DNA from: Adiantum capillus-veneris
Lineage: Eukaryota; Streptophyta; Polypodiopsida; Polypodiales; Pteridaceae
Direction: 5' to 3'
Assembly: GCA_014529385.2 (NCBI GenBank)
Contig: CM043959.1
Span: 53,515,253-53,579,252, forward strand
Length of the DNA stretch: 64,000 bases
The notes beneath the pieces are model-generated. The model saw nothing but the letters and a program-made list of their open reading frames with translations, did no database searches and was not told the DNA's origin. This document shows, one piece after another, positions 1-12,389 of the stretch. Within the stretch, counting starts at the first letter, position 1. Every line of letters starts with the position of its first letter. A program made the translations under genes and the position numbers.

Positions 1-2300
1 CCTCTTGTGCTCCTAACGAGCCCAACTTCATGTTGTTTAAAGTAGGTCAAGATCGGTGCTCTCTTATGTGTAAGGGATGGCTCATGCGGTCATGCCAAGG
101 TGCATCATGTGTGAGACATGGTGCACAAAAACATATGCACACGTGGTGCAAAGAGTGCTCAGTGTGAGGGTGGAGAGTAGAGTAGAAAGCTTTATCTCCT
201 CATTCTTCGTATATAAAAGAATAAGGTCAGTGGTAAAGTCTGTGGGTGGTTGGACACCAGACATCTGACTACAGGGCAAGGCACATGCCGCCTTTACCCC
301 AACATACTCCCATGCAAATGAGCGGACAAGTGGGACCTACTAGCTACCAACTAGTATATACAAGAAATATAGGCAAGAGACTCACTCAGCTTACGTCCAC
401 TAGCTTGCTCACTCGATCTACATGTAGCTATATCAGCTCTAGTGATAGGCGAGCATGCAAATCCACACTAGAGCTTGCATGCAAATCCCATAGACATCTA
501 TGTATGGTCTGCATTGTTCCACAATGCATCATGCTAGTGTCAGTCATTGTATGATTGACAACACTTGCTGCAAATGCTCCCACTGCAGTTGTTAGGTCTA
601 ACCTCAACACTAGTAGATCGTACATGAGATCCCTGCATGCTTACGAAATCTACACAATCTTGGTTGTCCCTAACACCTTAGTGCTATCTGCATACATTGC
701 ATCATCACAACTACTCATCATGTATGGATGTGTCATCGCCAACACTATAATGGCTACGTCCCTAACATCCATAGGTGGAACTATGTTGCTAGAATCACCT
801 CACCAGCCTTTAGCAATGAGCATATTGAAGAACTCCATGTCCATCATCTCAGTATGTGTCTCTAGAGAGCATACCCACTCTACCTCTGTTCGCACAGACT
901 CTGATAACATCTTTTGTGTCTCACTGGAGCATTCTCAGTCCACCTCTATCTCTACACAGTCCTCTGACATGTCCTGCACAAGTAAATGCTCACCACGAAT
1001 GAGACACACCACCACACATAATCAAGTGCCAAGTGATAACACAAGCATGACGAGTAGTAAAGACTCAATGCTAGGATAAATAGCCCTCAATTGAGCATAA
1101 AATGCATGACCACATGCATAAGTAGATAGCAAACACGATGCTAACCACGCAATGCTCGAGCGATCGGACCGATATAGATAGATAGGCCACACTATAAGTA
1201 GAGTTTTGGGGATGATGGCAAGTTATTATTCTCAAGGCTGGCTGGTGAACTCAAGACCAAACCCTCTCATGTTCCTAGCAGCATTATGCTTGTGTAACAT
1301 TAGGATCAAGGCGCATCTCGATCATTAGGAGTGGTCGGGCGTGTGAAGCAGGCTCGATAAGCCATATTGTTAGTATTAATTATTATCTTTAGTGTATGGA
1401 TAAGCAGGGAAGGGCTAAAGAAAGGATAAGGATGGAATCTTGGGCTAGGAGGGAGACGAAGGGAGCTAGAAAGAATTAGGAACGACGCCATATCCAGGGA
1501 GAAAAAGCTCTTGCTCATGGCACCTTTATCAAGCTTTCCATCTCTCTCTCACACTCAAGCTATAGGAAGTGAGCTTGTAGATTGCTCACAAGTGCTCTCT
1601 CTCTTTCTCTCTCTACCTCTCTCTCTCTCTTTGAAGCCGGTCTCAATAGGACGCACGAAACAACCCTTTTGAGCAATATGGCGGTTCTAACAAGCCGCAG
1701 GACATGACCCTTGCGAGGATCTTCACCAAATGGGGCGAGAGTGCCACCAAAAGGGTGCGCGTTGGCCTTTTGAGAATTTTTCATTTCTGCCATAGCTGGG
1801 TGAAACAGACTCTAAGCCACACAATGTTTGCTTCTTCTTCTCTCCGCTTGCTTCCATCGATGCCATGTCTCTGCTTCACGTTTTGGTCATATTATGGGCA
1901 CCCTTTTATGAAGGCTTTGGCGAAAGAAATCTTATTTGGAGGACCCCCAAAAAATCGTCCCGCATAGAGACATGGAGAAGCTAGAGGATTTTCTTTTCAT
2001 TACAAGATTATCTTAAGGGAAGTTGTATCATATGGTTGTGTGGTACGAGTTGAAAATTTGCATGATGCAGTCACCATGGTCACCTAGAATTGACAACACT
2101 TGTATGGTTAAAGCACAAGAAGGGAACGAATTTGGCATTTGGCCTCTTATTTGTAACCGATTCAAGTCCTTGACTAGGAGAGATCTCGCGACGACAAGCT
2201 CTCGGCAAGGTAGTTTCTATCCCAAGCACAGCTCGGTAAGGGAACCGAAAATCCTCTAGGCAATTCCACATAGTGCAGACGCTTCCTCTCACTTTTGAAG
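1..2300. other. Non-coding region, no gene recognised
   Basis: I see no domain, LTR pair or RNA gene here. Open frames exist (the longest at 555-1079 on the plus strand, 174 codons), but their composition is low in complexity (Ser/Thr/Met/His rich) and no family motif is visible. A CT-rich microsatellite lies at about 1,592-1,632. The stretch just before 2,351 may contain the leader of the Ty3 relic that follows, but no LTR end or primer-binding site could be recognised. Confidence 0.5.
1592..1632. repeat. CT-rich microsatellite
   Basis: Imperfect (CT)n tract interrupted by TTT and ACC. Minus-strand frames across it translate to Arg-Glu repeats and are not genes. Confidence 0.85.
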
Positions 2301-2350
2301 AGTTTAGGGAGGTGACAATGTGCCATTGTGATGAGTGACATGCCTATTCA

Positions 2351-2952
2351 GTGGCACAAGCTATGTGGCAACCTAGCCTAGTCCGCATGTATGATGCCAT
2401 AGATAGCCGTAGAGTCACTATTTTCATAGATGATGGAGCTAGATATAACTTCTTAGACTACTCGTTGGTTAAGAAGTTAAGGTTGCCCGATATAGCGAGC
2501 GATCATGAGTACATTGTATGCTTGGCCAATGGTTATGATAAGACGATATGGAATACCATAGTCTTGGGGGTTCCATTATCCATGAAAGACTATGAGGCTA
2601 TGCTTGACTTTCTAGTCATGCATTTGGCTAGGGCAAATGCGTACCTAGGTAGGAGTGGTTGTATAACCTGGGCCCTAGTCTAGTGAGGAGCTATTTCCAC
2701 AACACTCTATCGTTTGAGCATGGTGGTCGGGTCATCACCCTAAAGGGTGACCGTAGTGTCCCCTGTACCCCTCTTCTCTCTTCCACGGAGCTTCACAGAG
2801 TAGCCCGTAGAGGCCAGATAGCAATGGTATATGCTTGTTACCCTCTTTTAAATTATGTTGTTGTAAGTGACAATAATAAAAGTGTTTTTGCATTTGAAAT
2901 TGTAAATAATGTTTGCATAGATAAACATGATAAAAAACATGGACTTGGATGA
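2351..2952 (+). pseudogene. Ty3/gypsy aspartic protease and linker fragment
   Basis: Relic of the protease part of a Ty3/gypsy polyprotein. The frame from 2,351 contains IFIDDGARYNFLD, which aligns with the plant Ty3 protease active site (hydrophobic-hydrophobic-D-[ST]-G-A-x-x-N-F-[IL]). The Ser/Thr of D-[ST]-G is Asp here. The frame breaks near 2,655 (the codons for LGR) and continues at +1 from 2,659 with the protease-RT linker (YNLGPSLVRSYF, then a beta-rich segment around GGRVITLKG). The reverse transcriptase fragment follows on the same strand. No gag, integrase or LTR could be joined to it. It is clearly non-functional. Lineage within Ty3 is not resolved. Confidence 0.75.
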
Positions 2953-3036
2953 GACCCACTATTTGAGAACCCACTTGAAAACAAAAAAAATCCAAGGCAA
3001 AAGAGACCCTTAAGAAAAATATGTACATGCTTTAAT

Positions 3037-3806
3037 GAATTTAATAGAGGAGTTCCAGGATGTATTTTCAGTGATTTACCAGATGGCTTGCCGCCATACA
3101 GGGAAGTAGACCATGGCATCGATGTTATGCCAGGGTCAAAACCTATAAGCAAACATGCTTACAAACTAAGCCACTCCAAAGCACAGGAGGTGGAAAAACA
3201 GTTAAGGAAATATTTGAACAAAGGCTTTATTAGGCCTAGTTCTAGTCCTTGGGCATTGCCTATTCTTCTGTTAAAGAAGAAAGATGGACCTATGCAGATG
3301 TGCGTAGATTATAGGGCTCTTAATCAGATAACAATCAAGAACAAATACCCGATGTCGCGCATGGATGAGTTGTTTGATCAACTCTTTCGGTCAAAGTATT
3401 TTTCCAAAATTGACCTGAGATTTGGCTATCATCATGTGAAGATTAGATTAGAAGAAGTTGCAAAGACAACATTCCCACCCTTTTTGGCCATTTTGAGTTC
3501 TCTATTATGCCATTTAAAGTGATCAATACTTCAGTGACATTCATGACGCTAATGGACAACATTTTATGTGCATACTTAGGAAAATTTGTAGTAGTTTTCC
3601 TAGACAATATATTAGTCTATAGTAAATTGAAAAAAGAACACTTAGAACATATAATGTGTCTAATGTTATTGAGAAAACATATGCTATTTGTGAAGGAAAG
3701 CAAGTGTGATCTCTTTGAGAATACTAGTATGCATATGACAAGCTTGACTTATAGAAAGGACAACTTGAGATGGAGGTGTCGATGTATAGTGGTGATTGAT
3801 AGGTGA
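3037..3806 (+). pseudogene. Ty3/gypsy reverse transcriptase fragment
   Basis: Decayed reverse transcriptase. The upstream part encodes the usual pre-RT text (a PPYREVDHGI segment, then GFIRPSSSPWALPILLLKKKDG) and the first catalytic region around [18 protein letters not shown] and FSKIDLRFGYH, which holds the first catalytic Asp. A frameshift near 3,480-3,510 moves the rest to another frame, beginning MPFKV (normally MPFGLTNAP). The catalytic [YF]xDD box appears as FLDN, so the last Asp is lost. Translation after about 3,720 no longer resembles RT and no RNase H follows. The element is an old truncated fragment that pairs with the protease piece at 2,351-2,952. Confidence 0.8.
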
Positions 3807-4551
3807 ACAATCAACTCATTATTATTGATGCATGTTTCAACATACATATATTGTAAAGCCTTTGAGATTCCACCTTTTTTGTGTAATGAAATTGGTATTT
3901 TGATGATATATTTGTGAAATATTTGATATTTTGATGAAGCATTGCAATGTTGATTTGAATTGTGGAATATGATCACTTGTTGGGTGTTGTGTGAGCAGAT
4001 CAGTGATTGGCACGTGCTGGACACCCACCATTGGATTTTGTGGCAAGCCTTAGTATTTTATGGTTCAGTTATTAGTTTAGATGTAGACAACTATTAATTG
4101 TTATATTGAGCTTTTTACGAGCCATGACTATTTTATGCCCAAGTGCGAACTAGTGTAACTCATTTTTGAGCATGTACGTTTCTATAAATTAAATTTGTGT
4201 AAGAGGGACATGCTCACTCTTGCACGGGGGAAGATTGCACCCAATGTCTGTGTATTCTTCTCTCCTCCATTCTCTTCCCTCTCGTCGTGCCGATGTAGCA
4301 CTCCGCTCTAGGAGGTGCATCCGCACGTGCCCTCCAGATCTCTCCCGCTCTGTGCCTCTCTTTGTCACGTGCAATCTCGATTATGGTTATGCGATTCGTC
4401 AGGTATACAAATTCACGGTTTTATTGCTCATAGCATGTTGTTCTCGATATTTTGCAGGACCACTGCGTTCTCCGTTTGTAGCAGCGGTATCAAAGCTTTA
4501 GGCTACGTTCCAATGACTTTTGACCTTGGACATGTCGATCAAAGCTAAGCG

Positions 4552-4681
<130 letters not shown>

Positions 4682-5334
4682 TGTTTGCAAATAGTATTAA
4701 GATATAACATATGTTACTAGACGAGAAATAATTGCATGGGTTCGTCGAGGCTTTTGTTTTTTTTTTTGCCAAATTAGAGTCTCCTTTCTTCTTGTTATGT
4801 TGTGAAATTAGTGTAACCATGTCATGAAAAGTATTCGATGTTTATTATAATGGTGCTCATGCTATGATAGTAAAGTATCCATATGGACGATAGCAACTGA
4901 TTTCTTACAATTAAGCAATCCATAATGAAGTATATCATCAAATAACATACTTACCCATGAAGTGATTTTTTGGTGATATACTAAAACCTTGCATTGGAGT
5001 AGTGAGAGATTACCAAATTGTTCAAGAGAAAAGAAGAAGCAACGCACATTTATCATTAAGGGAATAACCTCAAGAGAGACCTTATGAGCATGAAGAAAAG
5101 GGGAAGTTTGGGAGGAAGTTTAGGAGCAACAGGAGATGTGATATATCCAGTGCAATGCTTGAAGGCAAACTAAGGATGGCCTTGCACTCTTGTCGCCTCT
5201 TACCTCTCATCAGCTCCATGGCATGTCCGCACAAGCTTGCCAACACGACAAGTAGTTTTCGTCTCGACTCTATCTGAACTCTGACGGGTGTTAACTACCC
5301 ACTAACAGTGCCCGGTTTATCTGTGCATGTAAGC

Positions 5335-5335
<1 letters not shown>

Positions 5336-5400
<65 letters not shown>
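5336..5400. repeat. Compound (CT)n(CA)n microsatellite
   Basis: A (CT)n tract runs directly into a (CA)n tract without spacer. Confidence 0.95.
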
Positions 5401-5404
<4 letters not shown>

Positions 5405-5921
5405 TCTCGGCCACCAGCAGGCATCCACTCACTCTTTATTCTCTCTCTACCCCTCATTGGCTCCATAGGTGCACATACCCACTCTCGGTTGCCGTTTGCT
5501 ACCAACCACAACAGAGTCTCTTGACTCTCTTTCTCTCTCCAACTGCATGCGGTTCTACGGCTTGCATGCGCTGCACTAAACACCACCCAATCGCCAGTCA
5601 TCTCGTGGTGTATGGTGGCACCATCAACACTTACCACCAACCTTGATCTCTGCAATTCCATACCAAACTCTCTCCCTCCCTGTGCTCGCAACACGCAGTC
5701 AACTCTCTCAGCTCTCGGCCACTTACGCCCACAACCACTGGATGGACATGGAGTTCACAACCCAAAATCGAACTCTCATTTTTTTTTTCTAGGTTTTTTT
5801 TTTTTTCTTTTTTACTCCCGACTCCCTACAGACAGGAAGGGATTACCAAAGAAAGGCTGCACACCTATCATGCCAAAAAAATCAATGTGCACCTACACAC
5901 ATCTCTTATGCTGATGATTAA

Positions 5922-5947
5922 TACACACACACACACACACACACACA
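5922..5947. repeat. CA microsatellite
   Basis: Uninterrupted (AC)n of about 12 units. A poly-T-rich stretch lies shortly upstream at 5,780-5,815. Confidence 0.9.
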
Positions 5948-6406
5948 TCGTCATCATCTTCGACATCTCAATGGAATGGACCACATCTCCCTACCCAAGC
6001 AGATACACTCAGTACGTGTCAATCTCTCTCGCAAAGTAAGCCGCAACGATAACCATCACCGTTTTCGCCTAGACTGTACTTGTCGCACCTATACAACAGG
6101 TTGGTAATCCTCGACATTCTTCTCCAATCATATGCCTCCTCTGCTATGCCGCATTCACAACCAGTAACACGGATTTCACACCGCTACATCATCAACAACC
6201 CACTCGTTTGCATCGCTTCTACGTCAAAAACCTCGCAATTGCCCTACACCAGCGTGAGCTTCGCACTACTTGACGTTGGGCTTACGAACTCTTTTACTCT
6301 ATTCGACAGCGTGGAATCAGGTTAGTCGAATTTATTCGCCGCAAACCTTCTACCCCGGATTGGGATTTGCAGCAAATCAATGTAATTACCAATTTTCCCA
6401 CTCATC

Positions 6407-7378
6407 ATGGAGACAAATGGCACTAGTAACCCCTCCGATTGGACCACTAATTCACCTCTCCCGGCATCGACCTTGGAGAAACAAGTCTTCTTGCTACAAC
6501 AAGAATTAGATGTTGTGAATCAATGACTTGCAGCAAATGATCAGAAATGAGCACGTGACGATGGCGACGAAGATGAAGGCATGATCAAAATTTTGAAGGC
6601 CGCATTTGAAGCTCAAGAATCCAGCAAAGAGGCAAAGATAAGTAAAAATTCTTTCACGTTTTTCAAGTTCGATGGTCACAAAATTGGTAAAACAGTGCTA
6701 TCTTGGTTACCTCAATTCGACGATTATTTTGCTGGCAAATCTTTCACTGAAAAAGATAAAATTAAAAGTGCTACTAATCACCTTTCTGGTCAAGCTTCAC
6801 TCTGGTGGAGCATGCTTCATAAAACGGCCGAACTACCATCAACTTGGGACAGTTTTCAACAACGGGTCAAAGATTCCTTCCTACCCCCTTAGTTTGGGCT
6901 TGACACTCATTGTGCTTGGGCCAGATTCTCTTGGATGCAAGACGACACTATCTCTCGTTACACCGATCGTTTTTAGAAATGTCTTCTACTCCTCCGTATG
7001 GTAGAAGAAGTGCTTGCAGATTCTCTCCAACACAAATATGAAGATGGTCTTCCCAATGGTATACAGTCAAAGCTCAATTCTCTTAAACATGCATCTCGTT
7101 ATGAAGCTATATCCTTGGCCTACGATGCTGAGAAAGAAATCAACTCTATCGTCCATGAAGTGAGCAACACACGCAATCCCAACTGTCCCAATTTTCAACC
7201 TCGTAGTCAGTGGGGTAACAACAACCGCAATCGCAACGGTAATAATTTCAATAGGTATACTTCAAATCCTCGCACAAATAATTACACACAAAATCGTCCA
7301 CCCCCCTTTCCCCGTAGTCACCAAAACTCCACCCACACACAATGCACCTCAAATTTCAAACACACGTTATCACCCTAA
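6407..7378 (+). pseudogene. Ty3 gag (capsid), broken
   Basis: Gag structural protein of T2. I place the start at the ATG at 6,407 because it is in frame with the long frame from 6,581. Two TGA codons interrupt the intervening 58 codons, one in a Q-TGA-LAAN context. The core around FKFDGHKIGKTVLSWLPQFD, FTEKDKIKSATNHL and GQASLWW is the plant retrotransposon gag domain. The normal continuation (single-base shift near 6,890) reaches the C-terminal gag part from 6,998, with an Asn/Arg-rich stretch around NNNRNRNGNNFNR before the zinc knuckle. Confidence 0.8.
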
Positions 7379-7387
7379 CCCCCTGCA

Positions 7388-7981
7388 CATCGCAATGGTG
7401 TTTGGTGCTTCAAATGCCGCCAATACGGCCATGTTGAATCCAACCGCATCAACAACCGTACACCCAGTCCTCGCCAACCCACAGCTCGCATACACAACAT
7501 CAAAGATGCATCAGAACCCCTCGACGATGCCATGGCTGATTGGACAATTGCAACACCACCTCATGTATCAGGTAAGCCAATCTCAATTCATGCCTTGCTC
7601 CGTCAAACGGGCAAAATTCAAGATTCAAGTGTGTCTATTTTACACGATGATGGTAGCTCACACGATTTTATTTCTGAATAATTGGTTAGAAATTTGAATT
7701 TAACCACCACACCATCTGCATACAAAGTTAAATGTGCTTTTCAAGGTATTAGGTACAATGGCACACGTGAAATTAAATCTCTCGCAATCACCATTGGTGA
7801 TTACACAGAACAACGTGATTTTTTAATTGCACCATTTCAATCCACCGATATCATTTTGGGCATGCCTTTTCGTCACCAACATAATCCACAAATTGACTAT
7901 CGCACACACACAATGAATTTCATTTCAATGGCAAATCTATTTCACTTTCTGTTGATGCATCACTTGCTATGTTTCCCTTGA
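7388..7981 (+). pseudogene. Zinc knuckle plus aspartic protease of T2
   Basis: The frame beginning HRNGVWCFKCRQYGH is a CX2CX4HX4C knuckle in which the last Cys is Arg (CGC). About 80 codons later comes the protease active site ILHDDGSSHDFIS, followed immediately by a TAA at 7,678. The domain resumes in the same frame from 7,682 (LVRNLNL) and keeps the second protease landmark DIILGMPF, equivalent to the I-[IL]-G-x-x-[FW] strand. The Ser of D-S-G is Asp, as in the relic at 2,351, so this may be a lineage variant and not damage. Confidence 0.75.
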
Positions 7982-8118
7982 TATCTCACACACAAGCAAA
8001 ACGTGCACTACGAAAGGATGACAAAGCATACATGATATTTGTTACTAAAGTGGAGCACACACAATCGTCTGTCTCTCACACACATAATGATTTCCTCTCA
8101 TAGTATAATGATTTCTTT

Positions 8119-8636
8119 GTGGATGATTACCCCCCTGACCTCCCACCCTCTCGTGGCGAATTAGATCATAAAATTGAAAATTTTCTAGGCTCACAACCTC
8201 CACACACATCACCATATAGACATAAACCTTTGCACCAGCAAGAAATCAAAAAACAAATCACCGAACTCCTAGACAAGGGCCTCATCCGTCCTAGTGCATC
8301 CCCTTTTGGTGCCCTAGTTCTCTTAGTCCAAAAGAAAAACCACACCTTTCGCATGTGCATAGACTACTGCGCGTTAAACAAGGTCACTGTCAAAAACCGC
8401 TATCCCATCCCACGTATAGACGACCTCCTAGATCGCTTATGAGGAGCAAAACTGTTTAGCAAAATTGACTTGATATCAGGATACCATCAGATCTGTATGC
8501 ACCCTAACGATATTTTTAAAACTGCATTTCATACCCAGTTTGGTCATTATGAGTTCATTGTCTTACTGTGGTCTCACAAATGCACCTGCCACTTTTGCTA
8601 GGATGATGAACAAAATATTATCAAGACTTTGTTATT
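8119..8636 (+). pseudogene. Ty3 reverse transcriptase, N-terminal half (T2)
   Basis: Starts with a pre-RT segment ([18 protein letters not shown]), then RT motifs [38 protein letters not shown] and, after a TGA at 8,440, [13 protein letters not shown] with the first catalytic Asp. A further frame change around 8,560 precedes the [14 protein letters not shown] segment. The remaining half with the FFDD box is at 8,637. Relative to the usual text, VDYRALN reads IDYCALN. Confidence 0.85.
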
Positions 8637-9686
8637 GTGTTCTTTGATGACATTTTGATTTTTAGTCGTGATGAGCATGAGCACAAAAATCACCTACATA
8701 TTGTCTTTGAGCTATTGTGTGACCACCAACTGTTTGCAAATCCAGAAAAAAGTACATTTTTTCAAACACACATTGATTACGTAGGCCACATAGTCTCAGA
8801 AAAAGGCATATCAGTTGACCCTCAAAAGATTGACACTATTAAAACATGGCCTACCCCCAAATCTGTGCACGACATAAAATCCTTTTTAGGTTTAGCAGGT
8901 TTTTATCGTAAATTTGTCAAAAATTTCTCACACATTGCATCACCAATGACCACTCTACTTCGTCAAAAAGTACCATTCAATTGGGGTCCCACACAACAAA
9001 AATCATTTGACACTCTCAAATATCTCCTCACACATGCCCCGATCCTACAATTACCCGACTTCACACAACCCTTCTTTGTAGTTGTTACAGATGCGAGTGG
9101 CTCAGGCATAGGTGCAGTCTTAATACAAAATGATCACCCACTTGCCTACAAAAGTCGAAAACTCAAACCATCTAAAACCAAATATAACACATACGATAAA
9201 GAATTGCTACCTGTGGTCCATGCTCTAGACATGTGGAAACACTATCTTATGGGCTCCGTAGTTCTAATCAAAACTGACCAACAGGCCATTAAACATCTTC
9301 TGACTCAATCCACCATTTCTGACCGTCATATCCAATGGGCCGGTTTTATTCAAAATTTCCATCCTATGATACAAGACCAACCAGGTAAAGCGAATGTAGT
9401 AGCAGACGCATTCAGTAGAAAACCTGAAGTGAATGTAGTCTTTGTTTCTCGTTCATGTGTCTTCGATAAAATCAAACATGTTTATTTGAATCACATTTCT
9501 GTGAGTGATGTGCAATCATTTCATTCTATGCCTAACACATATGATCACGATCCACATTTCTCACGTGCTTGGTTTGAAATAACTCACAATAATGGTCTTC
9601 CCTATGAGCACTACACATTGGCAAATGGGTATCTTTATTTTCAGCAAAAGCTATGCATCACAACACCCTTCAAGGAACTAGAATGA
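8637..9686 (+). pseudogene. Ty3 RT C-terminus and RNase H (T2)
   Basis: Unbroken 349-codon stretch. It opens with the RT catalytic box FFDDILIFS, then the RT thumb text (YVGHIVSEKGISVDP, SFLGLAGFYRKFV). RNase H follows from about codon 150: VTDASGSGIGAVL (first Asp), KELLPVVHAL (Glu), IKTDQQA (Asp) and GKANVVADAFSRK (last Asp), so all four catalytic acidic residues are visible. The tail leads toward the integrase zinc finger. This is the best-preserved part of T2. Confidence 0.9.
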
Positions 9687-10450
9687 ATGAAATGCATGCA
9701 CCACCATATATGGGTCACCGAGGAATTCAATCCACACCCACTGCATGTCAAGATCTTTTTTTTTTTGCCTGGAATGAAGCACGATATCACAAAATTTGTT
9801 TCAGAATGTTTGATATGTCAAAGAGTTAAACGTCATCATGGTAAGTCTTATGGTATTTTAATGCCTCTCCCTATCCCTGCTGGCCCTTGGGAACAAATCT
9901 CCATGGATTTTATCACGGGACTCCCCACCACATCCTCACACAATGATATGATATGGACCATAGTTGACCGTTTTAGCAAACAAGCATACTTTGCTCCCTG
10001 CAAAAAGACACTGTTTGCACCACAGGATGCACACCTCTTCCTCAAAACCATCTTTGCCTACCATGGCTTCCCCAAGGTCATTCTCTCCGACCGTGATGGA
10101 CGCTTTTGCAATCATTTTTGGGTCGCCCTAGCCAAAAACTTAGGCTCTACAATGGATTTCACATCTGCATTTCACCCTAAAAGTAATGGTCAAACAGAAG
10201 CCACAAACAACACTATTATGGACCTTCTTAGATCTTATACCACTGAAAATACTGCAAACTGGGACCAACACCTCCCTATGCTTCAATTTGTTTACAATAA
10301 CACCCCTCACTCCTCCACAAATCGTGCACCCTTTGAAATTGTCTATGGGAAGAAACTGCCTGTCCCTGTCTCCACTATTACCACTGATGTCCCTGCGGCG
10401 GCTAACACTTTAGCAAGAGATCACACACACATTTTACAAGAAACCACAGC
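9687..10450 (+). pseudogene. Ty3 integrase (T2), truncated C-terminally
   Basis: The integrase joins the cDNA copy to host DNA. The HHCC finger is split: the His pair (around PPYMGHRGIQ) lies in a different frame from the Cys pair (ECLICQRVK), separated by a T11 run at about 9,756-9,766 that shifts the frame. The catalytic core is in one frame, with DFITGLP, SDRDGRF and GQTEATN; counting gives exactly D-35-E between the last two residues. After about 10,400 the product should continue into the C-terminal domain but runs instead into an unrelated integrase N-terminal fragment. Confidence 0.88.
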
Positions 10451-10725
10451 TTGCATAAGAACGTCCACACTTATGTGCTGAAATGCAATAAGTGTCAGTC
10501 AAAAAACATAAGGTTGGAGGCCATTCCATCCTTCAAAGATACCTCAAGGGAAACGAGAAAGCATTTCTATGGATTTCATTACTGGTTTACCCAAGACTAG
10601 TTGAGGGAATGATCTAGTGTGGGTGGTATTGAAAAAAATTAACCAAAATAGCAAAGTTTATTGCCACAAAGAAAACGATAAAAACATTAGAGGTGGCAAA
10701 ACTTTGCCTAAAGTAACCACTGAGA
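10451..10725 (+). pseudogene. Fragment of a second Ty3 integrase
   Basis: From about 10,451 the frame reads KNVHTYVLKCNKCQ, a classic integrase zinc-finger end (V-H-x-Y-V-x-x-C-x-x-C-Q). Downstream come ISMDFITGLPKTS (first catalytic Asp), a TGA, GNDLVWVV and AKFIATKKTIKT. This restarts the integrase order, so it belongs to a different element from T2. The following bases to 10,915 are AT-rich and not interpretable. Confidence 0.75.
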
Positions 10726-10915
10726 ATTTGAAAGGCTCTTCTGCAATATTAAGAAAATATCTCTAACGCCCTACTTGGATCAAACTAGCTCAGCCGGAAC
10801 TTCGGATTAACAAACCTAGACAAGGACTATGAGATAAAATTATATAGAATTTTAAGGTAGAATACTTATGCAAGTATGTTAGAGATGTTGTTATCGATTA
10901 CCTTGAACCAAACAA

Positions 10916-12165
10916 TGTCATAAAATCTAATATCTAACCACCCCAAATGATTTTTTCATATTAAACTGATCATTTAATGTGGAAGAATAAACGAGAACAA
11001 GGGTTAGAATATAGACATGTGCTTATGGATCTATCTCAACACGGGGCCAAGGTTAATAGGGGTCCAAACGAGAGATGGTATGTTAAAAGCAATGCTATTG
11101 AATGGAGCTGAAATACCGCAGGGTTAGCTTCATTAAAGACCTCCAAAAGTTAGCGTTCAAAAGTCTTTTGACCTTAAGCAAGTTACGGCTGGGAATCCTA
11201 CCCAAGCATGAGGTGCTTGTTGGTTTGCTAAGTGTTAGTGGGAACCTTACCCAAAAACTTGAGGTGTTTCTCACATGCTTAAATGACTAAAGTTCTTGAA
11301 GTATTCAATTCAAAGATAACTCTCAAGAGGCATCAATGTTTCCATGCTTGATTGATTAAGTCCTTAAAGTATTCAATTCAACCAAACGACTTAATAAGCA
11401 TAAAAGACACATGTTCAAATGATCCTCCACATGTGGCCCTCATGATGTGCTTGAATGCTATTGGGTAGGTTTTAAAGGGCTCCAATGAGAATTTAGATAC
11501 ATAAAAATAAATAATTAAGTTCTTTCTCTCAGAGAGGAAAAAGAGGACACATGTCCAAATGAAATAATAAAATAATGTGTGTGTGTGTGAGAGAGAGAGG
11601 TGTGTGGACCAAGCATGAGAGGGGGATATACTCTCTCCCCCCCCCCCACACACACACACACACATTCTCTCGTTGTGTGGAGTGCAAAGGCAAGAGCTCC
11701 ATCTCCTTCTCCAAGCTTGTTGAGAAGTGGAGAGCCTACACCGACACTCTTGGCTATGGAATGAAAATCCAACCAAGAGCCATGCTTCAATGCTTAAGCT
11801 TGCCATCTTCATTACTATGCTATTATGCTATGCTAAGCAAGAAGAGTGATGATAAGTGAGGAACTATTTCTTTCTCCTATGGATGATTCTTCTTCCTCTT
11901 CCCTACCCTCATTCCCCGCTAGCTCTCTCCACCTTCGAAGGTGTTTGATGGCTTGGGACTGAGTTTTGGGATAGTTAATGCTTTTTGAAAAGTTTATGTT
12001 AAGCTCGTGATGCATGAAGCTTTCCATATTCATTACATGACCAAGGTCACAAGGAACACAAAGATTGTATTGTAACAAGTCTCTCTTGATGGGAGATCTA
12101 TAATACAAACGCCTTTTGGAGGGGGGACCAGCTCCAAGTAAATCCGATCCTCAACTATTGTCATG
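10916..12165 (+). repeat. 5' LTR of A1, 3' end deleted
   Basis: Matches the right LTR at 16,655-17,642 and, more distantly, the reverse complement of the A2 LTRs. It contains a TG/GA tract at about 11,576-11,600 and a C9(CA)n tract at about 11,638-11,664. Homology to the A2 LTR stops at TTGTCATG (12,158-12,165), and the next bases match the A2 leader downstream of its primer site. About 350 bp present in A2, including the last 170 or so bases of the LTR and the tRNA primer site, are therefore gone. Confidence 0.85.
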
Positions 12166-12389
12166 GGGTCTTTTTAGACTTGCATACGGCTTTACCATTA
12201 TTGAGCCATAAGAAGTCCGAATGGAGCTATCCCTCGGCAATTTTGCTATGTTAGACCCACCACACTACTCTCTATAATTAGTCAATTTGAGCCGTGGGTG
12301 TAGATACTTATTTTCAAAGGCTAAGAGGAGTAGCAACTAAGTTTTTGAGTTGCCAAAGAATACACTAAGTAAACACATAAGAAATTAGC

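Larger units (their letters stand above)
6407..10450 (+). mobile_element. Ty3/gypsy relic T2 (gag to integrase), LTRs not found
   Basis: Domain order on the plus strand is gag, zinc knuckle, protease, reverse transcriptase, RNase H, integrase, which is the Ty3/Metaviridae order. Frame changes and stops break it at several points: two TGA in gag, a gag frameshift near 6,890, a TAA at 7,678, a TGA at 8,440, an RT frameshift near 8,560, and a T11 run at about 9,756-9,766. It ends abruptly at about 10,450 where a different integrase begins. No LTR pair or target-site duplication could be assigned, so its true limits are unknown. Confidence 0.85.

Noticed and set aside
555-1079. 174-codon plus-strand ORF near the left edge
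   Set aside because: It has low-complexity Ser/Thr/His-rich text, no family motif and no supporting neighbour. I could not call it a gene.
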